Assembly (NCBI GenBank): GCA_905397405.1
Contig: CAJPVJ010000214.1
Location: 1-26,484 of the forward strand
Direction: 5' to 3'
DNA from: Oppiella nova
Taxonomy: Eukaryota > Arthropoda > Arachnida > Sarcoptiformes > Oppiidae
DNA length: 26,484 bases
Shown: positions 1 through 8,666 of the stretch, piece by piece
Layout: every line of letters starts with the position of its first letter
Numbering within the stretch: the stretch's first letter is position 1
Translations under genes and position numbers: made by a program
Notes under the pieces: model-generated
Database searches by the model: none
Told to the model about the DNA's origin: nothing
What the model saw: the letters and a program-made list of their open reading frames with translations, nothing else

Positions 1-490
1 ATTTAGTAACAAGTATTAAATGTGCATTAAAAATTTCAAATGTAACCCTGTACGTTTTTAAATAAATCTCCATAAATCTACCTAGTATCCTATTTATTGC
101 ATCATATTTTTCATTTAAATTAGAGAATATGATACCCTTATTCCGATACCCCCTTTATAAAAATGAATTGTAATAGGACATTCAGGACAAAAGCGTATGT
201 TATTTGACGGGGGGTGGGGGTACAGTATTAGTGAACGAGCTTTTGGAGGGGCCATAGAGAAAGTTTGTGAACTTTTCTAAGAATTTGATTCATATCTAAT
301 GATTTAAATTAATTTATAGTGATTTAAACATGCAGAATTGTCACGTGCAAAATGTAGGCAATTTAATTCTTTATCTATGAAAAATATGATGCAATAAATA
401 GGATACTAGGTAGATTTATGGAGATTTATTTAAAAACGTACAGGGTTACATTTGAAATTTTTAATGCACATTTAATACTTGTTACTAAAT
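1..490. repeat. Fold-back / MITE-like element with 114-bp inverted arms
   Basis: Bases 1-114 are the exact reverse complement of 377-490, leaving a 262-bp centre. The arms begin ATTTAGTAAC at the very edge of the window, so they may extend further left. No ORF lies inside. The structure fits a non-autonomous DNA transposon (MITE or fold-back type). Target-site duplications cannot be judged because the left flank is missing. Confidence 0.75.
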
Positions 491-1300
491 GTTCTATTAG
501 TGATAGGCTATTACAAATCAATTTTTAATTGTTTTGAAATTTGTACTAAATATCCTATTACAAATCAATTTTAAATTGTTAAGAAATTTGTCCTAAATTT
601 CATATAAAAATTAATTGTAATATGTGAGTCGTTTATTTGGCCTACGTTCATTTGACCTACAAAGTTTTATTAGACCTATAGTTAATGCAGTTGTTGTTAG
701 AAGGGGGTTTAGTATATTACCCCTATATATCAACCCAACATAGTGAAAACCCCACACAAAATCTAAATAATCCATATTTAACAAACGGGAAATGCTAGGG
801 ACATGGGCAAAACTATAAAATTTGTCTAAAATAAGGCTCTATCGACACTGTGACTGACACTCTAACCTAGCTTTGGGAAGTGACTTCCAACCGAGAAAAA
901 CCGAAATTTATTTTAAACCCCAAAATAAAATTTACTATAACAAGGCCAAATTGAAACTTATTATGTTCTAACTTTGGGAGAGTCTTAATAACCGCGAAGC
1001 GTTCATAGATTTTAAAACCAAAAGTGGGACCACATTTGAAATTTGAAATATCGATATCTTTGACCCTATATTTACCAGATTCAATTTCATACATTTTCAT
1101 AGAGCTGTGTTTTGAGGGTAAAAATTCAATAAACCCCACTTGAATCCGATATACTAACATACAGTTGTGTTTTGGGGATAAAAATACAAAAAATAGGCCT
1201 ACCACCAACTACATATATTGTAGTTTAAATAAACATTTGTATGTCAAATGAATGTAGGTCAAATGAACGTACGTCAAATGATAGACAACCTTGTAATAGT
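491..1300. other. AT-rich intergenic stretch with short degenerate repeats
   Basis: No convincing gene is seen. Two imperfect direct copies of an approximately 45-bp motif (CTATTACAAATCAATTTT...) lie at about 508-550 and 552-597, and related CCTATTACAA / TTGTCCT pieces recur near 165-190 and 2865-2930, suggesting a dispersed short repeat. At 1247-1283 a short motif close to TCAAATGAACGTA repeats just upstream of the sulfotransferase promoter; its reverse form occurs near 640-660. Confidence 0.4.
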
Positions 1301-1301
1301 G

Positions 1302-1309
1302 TATAAAAG
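1302..1309 (+). promoter_or_regulatory. Probable TATA box of the sulfotransferase gene
   Basis: TATAAAAG lies 51 bp before the ATG at 1360, which would place transcription start near 1330-1340 and give a very short 5' UTR. This is the standard animal core-promoter spacing. No other promoter element is clear. Confidence 0.55.
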
Positions 1310-1359
1310 CAACAATCGTCATAATACAATATTAATATCGACTGAAAATTAATATTGAC

Positions 1360-2226
1360 ATGTCAACTGAATTCACAAGTGTTCGTGGTCATTTGGTTAC
1401 TAACAAATACCACATCAGGGAAAGCGTGGAATTCGCGCTCGACTACAAGCCTCAAGACGGGGACCGTTTTGTACTTGCTTATCCTAACACGGGATATCAC
1501 CTGGTCACATATATAGTATGGTGCTTGTTGACTGGTAGAGAAATTTTGAGCGATCATCCACTTAAATATACCGGCTGCTTTTTGGAGGTTCACGGAAAAC
1601 AGGTACTGGAGAATAAGCTACAGATCCCGGGCTGTCGGTGCCGATACATGAGCTCTCACTTTAGTCTCAATGTGTTGGCCTATAATACGGACGCAAAGTA
1701 TCTAATTATAGGTCGAAATCCGAAAGACGTTTGCGTTTCGTATTATCACACCATGAAAGACATGTATTTCCCGGACATGACTTTTGCGGAGTTCTTCCGC
1801 AAATGGATGTCCGGCGGGGAACTGCCGTACGGCGACTATTTCGACGCCATGTTAGCCAATTGGCGTCACCGGGAGGCCGGCAACTGTACTATTGTTACGT
1901 ACGAAAATATGGCGACACATCTGCGCGAATGCATCGTAGAGATCGCCACGTTTTTGGGCAAACGACACGTGGACAGGCTGTACGAGAGGTGTCCCAATGG
2001 GACGGGTAGTGACACACTATTGGATTGTATTATAGAGGCGTCCCGTATCGAGAATATGAAACGTATTTACGGCGAAAGCTATCGACAATACAGGAAAGGG
2101 ATTGTCGGCGACTGGAGGGCTGTTATGTCGAGAGATGAGAGCGATTTGATTGATAAACGGGTGGAGGAGGTGTGGAAGGGAACGGGTCTGGAGTTGCTGT
2201 GGGAACGGGACATGAAATGGCACTAA
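1360..2226 (+). CDS. Cytosolic sulfotransferase (SULT family), intronless
   Basis: The 288-residue product has the length and layout of cytosolic sulfotransferases, which move sulfate from PAPS to hydroxyl or amine groups of small molecules. Visible landmarks are the 5'-phosphosulfate loop region (FVLAYPNTGYHLV, about residues 37-49), a His in the SSHFS segment at the usual catalytic-base position, the 3'-phosphate motif GRNPKDVCVSYYH (about 118-130), and the C-terminal RKGIVGDWR motif (about 245-253). The P-loop normally carries Lys after YP; here it is Asn, so catalysis may be weakened or altered. The ATG follows a TATA box, the frame is open in one exon, and its G+C is clearly higher than that of its flanks. 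Substrate cannot be told. A retrocopy origin is possible because there are no introns. Confidence 0.88.
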   Translation: MSTEFTSVRGHLVTNKYHIRESVEFALDYKPQDGDRFVLAYPNTGYHLVTYIVWCLLTGREILSDHPLKYTGCFLEVHGKQVLENKLQIPGCRCRYMSSHFSLNVLAYNTDAKYLIIGRNPKDVCVSYYHTMKDMYFPDMTFAEFFRKWMSGGELPYGDYFDAMLANWRHREAGNCTIVTYENMATHLRECIVEIATFLGKRHVDRLYERCPNGTGSDTLLDCIIEASRIENMKRIYGESYRQYRKGIVGDWRAVMSRDESDLIDKRVEEVWKGTGLELLWERDMKWH

Positions 2227-2434
2227 GAGTTGACGTCTAAATTGCCTATAAAATATGTATGCTTTTGGTAGTTTAAGTATCAATAAGATAATTATTGATT
2301 TACTACAAATTTCTTATCTAGTTAATATTAGTAATCAAGACTATTAACATGCTCAAATGTTTAAAATATTTTATAAAAAAATAAAATTTTCATTATTTAA
2401 TGTTGGCAAAAAATTTATTTTATAAAATATTAAN

Positions 2435-2713
2435 TCAAAAAGTGCGATTGCGGGCGATAAGTTGGTCATTTTATGGTCAGTAAGTTGGCTGACATGGTCA
2501 TTTTTGTATGAATTAACGTTATTTGAATAGACGATATGTACTAAAAGTTTAGACGGCACTCAACCGTATAGTGCGCACTCAATGTGCGGCAAATTTTTTC
2601 GGAAAATGTATACATATAATGTAGTCATATAAAGTGCTATTCAAAAATGACCATGTCAGCCAACTTACTGACCATAAAATGACCAACTTATCGCCCGCAA
2701 TCGCACTTTTTGA
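2435..2713. repeat. Inverted-repeat element, 72-bp arms
   Basis: Bases 2435-2506 are the reverse complement of 2642-2713, with a 135-bp centre and no ORF. Arms start TCAAAAAGTGCG and include GCGGGCGATAAGTTGG, more GC-rich than the surroundings. An ambiguous base (N) sits at 2434, directly at the arm boundary. Likely a second MITE/fold-back copy, unrelated in sequence to the one at 1-490. Confidence 0.7.
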
Positions 2714-3062
2714 CCATGCACATTTATTAATGACATAATTAAGTTTATGAACATACAAATTAAACTAGCATTCCCAACTTTCCGTATCGAGAAATTCCTT
2801 CTAAGTATTAAAAACTACCACCATAAGAATGTAAATGTAAATTATTTAAATTATGAATGCAGTATGTCCTATTACAATACATTTTATAAATTTCAAAACA
2901 ATTTGTCCTGAATATCCTAGTTGAATATCCTGAATATCATTTGAGTTGATTTAATCAAAAAATGTTCAGTGCTTGCGACTAAATTATAAAAGTTTGTATC
3001 GTTTTCATAAATAGCAAATATTGTACTTTGTTATAAAACAATGAAACCTATCATTTTTTGAT
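2714..3062. other. Intergenic stretch, no gene seen
   Basis: AT-rich sequence between two fold-back elements. It holds only short repeats of the CCTATTACAA/TTGTCCTGAATATCC type near 2865-2940, related to those near 165-190 and 508-597. No splice-bounded exon or RNA gene was recognised. Confidence 0.4.
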
Positions 3063-3512
3063 AAATATGTTAAACATTTTCTAAATTTTACAGACACAAA
3101 TTGTTTTGTTTAAATAAATGTTTACATAGTAAAAGTACAGTATGTGGTTACTATTTATAGAAATCACACATAGTTATTTAAAATTTAACAAGATAGTCGT
3201 ATGAATTTATAATTGGTAAATAAAATTTAAAGTGTATTTAAATATAATGTTATTTTGTTGCATATGAGAATATAATTTCATTACCTTTTTTTAACTATTT
3301 TAAACAATTTAAGTTTTTAAAAATATTATATAAACCTGATATTATTAAAATAAGTTTTTATTTATTTTATCATACGACTATCTTGTTAAATTTTAAATAA
3401 CTATGTGTGATTTCTATAAATAGTAACCACATACTGTACTTTTACTATGTAAACATTTATTTAAACAAAACAATTTGTGTCTGTAAAATTTAGATAAATG
3501 TTTAACATAAAT
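3063..3512. repeat. Inverted-repeat element, about 140-bp arms
   Basis: The segment 3063-3203 matches the reverse complement of 3371-3512. The inner part (3081-3203 against 3371-3493) is essentially perfect and the outer about 18 bp have small mismatches and indels. The centre is about 167 bp and non-coding. This is a third fold-back element within 3.5 kb and differs in sequence from the other two. Confidence 0.72.
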
Positions 3513-3563
3513 TTATTTCTATAATAAAATGCTAGCTAAATCTAGACATTAATAAATTAAAAC

Positions 3564-4593
3564 TTGTATGATCAAATAAGAAAGCTTTTAATTGACAAAA
3601 TGTGTACAGATTTACGTTATAATTACTATAATATCATTCGCTATAATAACACTAATAAGTGGTCCCAAAATTGGCAACAATTTCCCTATGGTTTCGCGTA
3701 CATACCGGTGCTCACGGAATGGGAGGATTGGGTGTTCCGTACAGTTAACATGTATTCCATACAGGAATATATGCAACAGAATTGGTATTATTCTGTATAC
3801 ATATCACTAGTCTATATCACATTCATACCAATCATAAGGCTATTGATGAAAATAAGGGGAAAGCCTTATAAATGAACTACCATGCTAATTCTATGGAACT
3901 GCTCATTGGCTGTATTCTCAATATTAGGCACCGTTAGGTGTTTACCACAATTCTGGCACTTATACTACACTAAAGGCTTTATGGCAACGGTATGTCAGTC
4001 TGATTACTACAAAGACATACGGGTGCTCTGGTGGTACAACCTATTCGTGTGGTCCAAAATTGCTGAGCTCATAGATACCCTGTTTATTTTGTTGATGAAC
4101 GGAGGTTAATAAAGTTTATTATACATTTTGTTAGTAAAACAATTAAAATTGCTGAGCTCATAGATACCCTGTTTATTTTGTTGATGAACGGAGGTTAATA
4201 CGACTACATTGGATACACCACGTGACCTTATGTTACTGTTGGTATAGTATAGGCGAATACCCGGGTACTTATCAGTGGATGGTTACCATGAACTTCGGGG
4301 TCCATTCTATTATGTATACCTACTATGCGTTGAAAGCAATGCGGGTGCGAATCGCCCGTACCGCTAGTATAGCGATAACTTTGCTACAAATTATGCAAAT
4401 GATTGCCGGGTTTTACGTCAATTATGTGGCTATTGATCGGAAAATGAGTGGACAGGCATGCGATGTGTTCATAGAGACGGCTAAGTTTGGAGTTACGATA
4501 TATACCCTGTTTTTGGTGCTGTTTATGAATTTTTTTGTTAAGACATATATTTTAAGTAAAAATAATGCAAAGCATAGAATTAAACATGATTAA
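3564..4593 (+). pseudogene. ELOVL very-long-chain fatty acid elongase pseudogene
   Basis: The translation follows ELOVL 3-keto-acyl-CoA synthases of the endoplasmic reticulum: a WEDWVFRTVN start region, a TMLILWN segment, a KIAELIDTLFILLMNG segment, then LHWIHHVT (the HXXHH box) and MVTMNFGVHSIMYTYYA, with a basic C-terminus. Three lesions are visible. An in-frame TGA lies at 3873-3875 just before the LILWN segment. Near 4105-4110 a single base appears to be missing in the GGTTAATA stretch, so the HXXHH part sits one frame away. An 89-bp duplication (4056-4111 repeated at 4145-4200) separates the halves and contains an insert. Everything after 4200 stays open to 4593. The family call is strong; loss of function is inferred from the breaks, although sequence error cannot be excluded for the two point lesions. 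Confidence 0.85.
4056..4200. repeat. 56-bp direct duplication within the ELOVL pseudogene
   Basis: Bases 4056-4111 recur exactly at 4145-4200, offset 89 bp. Both copies contain the same putative one-base loss before the HXXHH box, so the loss predates the duplication. The 33 bp between the copies belong to the inverted repeat described at 4112-4646. Confidence 0.8.
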
Positions 4594-4646
4594 TTTTCAT
4601 GCATTTTAATTTTAATTGTTTTACTAACAAAATGTATAATAAACTT
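4112..4646. repeat. 39-bp inverted repeat bracketing the last ELOVL segment
   Basis: Bases 4112-4150 are the exact reverse complement of 4608-4646, the sequence directly 3' of the ELOVL stop codon. A piece of the gene's own 3' flank has therefore been copied in inverted orientation into the duplicated junction, a pattern typical of template switching during repair rather than transposition. Confidence 0.75.
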
Positions 4647-4773
4647 ACAGCATAATAATAGTTAGAATAAAATGTTTGTATTTAAAAGTAATTTTTATTT
4701 TATAAAATATCAGTAATTATTTTATAAATATTAATATGCAAAACTAATTTGGAATATTTTGCATAGATGATAC

Positions 4774-5074
4774 TTATTATAGTATTTATGAAACATAATT
4801 ATATGATAGCTGATTTTTGCCTTCATTTAATTGTATTATAAATTCAGATATAATATCGTCAATCACTTGTGTCCTGAGGTTAGGGCTATTTATATAATTA
4901 ATTAAAACAATATTAATTTGAAAGCTATATAATATATAGCTATGATTTATTATAGTATTTATGAAACATAATTATATGATAGCTGATTTTTGCCTTCATT
5001 TAATTGTATTATAAATTCAGATATAATATCGTCAATCACTTGTGTCCTGAGGTTAGGGCTATTTATATAATTAA
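4774..5074. repeat. 128-bp direct repeat pair
   Basis: Bases 4774-4901 are repeated at 4947-5074 with no clear difference, separated by 45 bp. The unit contains GTGTCCTGAGGTTAGGGC but no ORF, and I do not recognise it. The stretch 4647-5142 otherwise holds no gene that I can support. Confidence 0.7.
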
Positions 5075-5142
5075 AAAGTAAACAAAACAACAAATCATTT
5101 CAATTGTTTTTATAACCAATAACTAGTTATTTAATAGTAATT

Positions 5143-7081
5143 ATGAATAACAATAAGTTTCTCAACAAAGTAATGGACAGCAGTTGGGGGTGACCTGATA
5201 ACAAAATCCCAATGGCTGTCATTAATAGCGAATTGGATGAGAGGTCAACAGAAAAGGGAGTGAAACCCAAAAGTCATCCCAATTTGTCGGATAAAAATGT
5301 CAACAAAATTAAACGCAACTCTGTGAGTATAAAATTATACACGATTTTTATTAATTATTTTTTAAAAATTAACAGCGTGAGTTGTACAAAACGTACAAGG
5401 GAGATCAGTGTTGTAAACTTGAGTACTATAAAATCATATCAAATGAATTGCAAAACAAATATTTCCAAAAGTAAGTTATAGTTTAAGATTTTTAGTTATA
5501 AGTTGTTAATGTAATATTGATCTAGTTTAATTATTAAAAATAATATGGTTTATAATGTATATAATTTAATTTTTATATTACTAGGAATTTTGTTATGGAA
5601 TTATAAATTTATTTTAAATTAATTTTATATACAAATTATACTTATTAACCAAATTATGTAATACCTAGGTACTATTTCTTGTGTGACAGGACCCGACAGT
5701 TGAACTATTTATTTAATATCCAAACGGTAAATCTGTTTGGGAATATTTTTTACAATTGATAATTTGAAACAAAATGTTTGTCAACAATTATTGCTAAAAT
5801 TATTTCAAATAACTCCAAGACGTTTACAAACAATTCAAACAAAAATAAGAAATAATGAAATTTTGGTAGATAAGCGAGGTTGTTTACTTTTTTGTCGTTA
5901 AATAATACTACAAACCTAATTAAATTTATTGAAAAATTTTGTTTAGGGTAGGCTTGGGAGGGTAATAGCGTCATGATTTTGACTGTTTAATATAAAAACG
6001 TTGTCAGAGTTAAATAAGAAAAAGTTATTTGAATTATTTACTGAATATTTTTATCAAAAACCAAATTCAAAATTGCGTTTATCTATTAGTAAATTTAATG
6101 ATTATTTTAATAAATTGACATTAATACCCAAATCCAGAAACGCTACGGACATCAGAAATAAGTTTATTATGATTACGCTAACTTATATTTTACGTAAATT
6201 TATCTCAACTCTCGATATTTTATAATTTCTTTCTAAATTTAAATAATGCTAACAATATTTGCATTGAATTTCATTACAGTAGTAACAAATCCTTTCCAGT
6301 ATTAAACAATAGTGAGTTTTATTATAAAAGGTGTTTGTACATGTATTTATGTAATTTTCATATTCATAATATTCCAAACAAAGCAAAACCTTTTTCATAT
6401 ATTTTTCATTCATTAGAGGGAGAGTTTAAAAAAGGAAGTAATAGTATCACTACTTATTTGAATCATGTAATTAATTTTATTAGTAATAATATTGATATGA
6501 ATGGCAAACAATTAATTTTTTTGAGCGACGCCTGTGGTGGTCAGAATAGAAACTGAAATGTAATTAAGTTTAGTATTTATATTTCAATATTATTTAATAT
6601 TAACATAACACATTTATTCCCTGAACGGGGTCATTCATTTAATATTTGTGACAGTAATTTTGGTACTATTTCCAACAAATTTAAAACGAAACAGGATTGA
6701 AAATCCTAATGAATATTTGAGTCTTATAAATGATTGCAAAAAGTTTATATTACATAAGCTTGATATACAAGATTTTGAATATTTGCTTAACAAATATATT
6801 ATAGCAAACAAAATGATTAAAATTACAAAATGCCATAGAATTGAATACAAAACCCCCGGTACTGTTATATTTTACGAGTCATATGACGATAATTGAGTTA
6901 TGCACAAAACAAATTTATTAAAAACCACAAGAAATAGATTAAAACAATGCATTAAATATATTGAAATTTCACCCAAATCTACAATAAGTAAGGAAAAAAT
7001 TAAAGACATTAAATCGCAACTCAAATACCTAAACCCACAAAATCAAGAATTTTTTGTAAATTTTTTATCAAACTTTGAATA
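5143..7081 (+). pseudogene. Decayed transposase-like gene (CGGQN-type, DDE-like)
   Basis: Several open blocks in three frames resemble a protein family widespread in arthropod genomes that I regard as a DDE-type transposase, although I cannot name it precisely. An N-terminal block near 5212-5481 has KPKSHPNLSDKNVNKIKRNS. A block at 6001-6225 may be the middle part. The block 6335-6690 has the diagnostic LSDACGGQNRN and, after a TGA at 6554-6556, ITHLFPERGHSFN followed by DSNFGTI. A frameshift near 6690-6700 moves to the block reading IENPNEYLSLINDCKKF, which after a TGA at 6894-6896 continues to 7081. At least two frameshifts and several stops make it non-functional. No terminal inverted repeats were found around it. 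Confidence 0.55.
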
Positions 7082-7216
7082 AATTAAAATTTTTAATTAA
7101 AAGTTGTATTGTAATGATTAATTAATAAAATAAATTAAATAAAAATAGTTATTATTTGCTTTATTACATAAATAAATAAATAATTTGCATCGTATATAAA
7201 TAAATTTCATTTAAAA

Positions 7217-7830
7217 TCACATCCATCGTTTCAGCTTGTTGTGACCCGTATACTGTATATACAGTATATATACGTATTTACGATAGGATTCACACAAACC
7301 TAAGTCCAGACAATTGTCTAAACATTTGACAGTCTTTTGCCGATAGCTGACTGTATTTCTGCTCAAACCATAAGATCTTGTCTGCCATTGTGTCCACCGG
7401 TATGTCTTCAGCACTTCCAGAACTGTTATGGTTTAAAATAATGTAACGATACAGGGTAATATAAATATAATAAATTACTATTATTAATAATATACAATAT
7501 ATACGAATGAATTGATGATAACATTAGTAATAATAAGTATTTATTTTAATCATATATTGAGATATTAAGTTCACTCATGTGTTCATTCAATGTCTGGACA
7601 CTAGCCGTGGATTCAGTGTCCGTGTTGTCCACCACTTGTCTGATCCCCTCGAGTGCTGTCAACGCCTTATCCTTCTCTCCATTCATATCATTCATCAAAT
7701 CATTTGTCTTTTGGATGTGTTTTAAGATCTCATTAAACATTTCGATCGCATTCTTATCATCAGAAGTGGTGTTCAATGGATTCTGTGATCCCTTTCCATC
7801 AGATGTACAGTCAGTCTTTGAATCCCTTTT
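7217..7830 (-). other. Two unassigned possible exons
   Basis: On the minus strand, about 7830-7546 reads as a 90-residue open stretch rich in charged residues and heptad-like hydrophobics (for example NEILKHIQKTNDLMNDMNGE), ending at a TAA; it could be a coiled coil. A second stretch, about 7423-7310, follows an AG (CATAACAG) and reads AEDIPVDTMADKILWFEQKY before a TGA. Codon use looks more gene-like than the flanks, but I recognise neither, cannot join them, and cannot tell exon from chance. They may be the tail of a gene whose other exons are lost. Confidence 0.25.
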
Positions 7831-7973
7831 TTATGTCATAAATAATATTCTTAATTTTTATAAATTTATTTATATTAAATTTATTTTAGACCGTGTAATT
7901 CATAAAAAACAAAACATATATTAATATTAAAAGTAAAATAATGAAATATGTCATAATTTTATCATTAAGTGTT

Positions 7974-8609
7974 TTAAAGCTCAATAAAATTATTCTCATT
8001 TCTCTCGGTAATATCAGCCAGGGATCTCAGACCTAGTATCTCTCGTAAAAGCTTATATGGTATGGACTCGGGATCCTTTTCCATGCAATTTTTATGTTGA
8101 TTTTCGGACAATATTTTCAAGTTTTGTAATGACTTTAAAAGATTATAAAACTTTTTCCGTGACTTCGATTCCGTGTGATATCTCAGTAGTAGATAGCGTT
8201 GAAGCAAATACATGTAGATACCTTGCTGATATCTATAAAAATTGCATATTTTAAATTTATTTTATTTTAGTTAACTATGTACCGTAATGATTAATGTTAA
8301 CAAATTACAAAACATACCTAACAGTGTCCCTATGTATTAGATTAGGTCGATTAGGATTGAACAGTATGATTGCAGTTAACTGTAATTATTATTAATATAT
8401 ATATTTAAGCAATGTAAATTTAATTAAAATTTATTTTGCATTACCAAGTCTAGTACCATTGGGTCGTCATCCAATTCAACACTAATTTCGTTGAAAAACT
8501 TTTTATACAAATAATATACATTTCGCGGAAAATGTTTATATAATCCAAGATTAAATAGTATCGAGGTCTCTTTATTCTGCAAAAAGTTATACTTAAAAAT
8601 TAATTATTT

Positions 8610-8666
<57 letters not shown>

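Noticed and set aside
867-1208. 113-codon open stretch on the minus strand with two similar halves
   Set aside because: The similarity comes from a degenerate DNA repeat (TGTGTTTTGRGGRTAAAAAT); composition is like the flanks and no domain or splice context is seen.
5750-5974. Minus-strand ORF overlapping the transposase relic
   Set aside because: AT-rich hydrophobic stretch opposite decayed sequence, with no recognisable domain; treated as a chance ORF.
7250-7275. Short palindrome ACTGTATATACAGTATATATAC as a regulatory site
   Set aside because: Simple TA-rich self-complementary sequence expected by chance in such AT-rich DNA.
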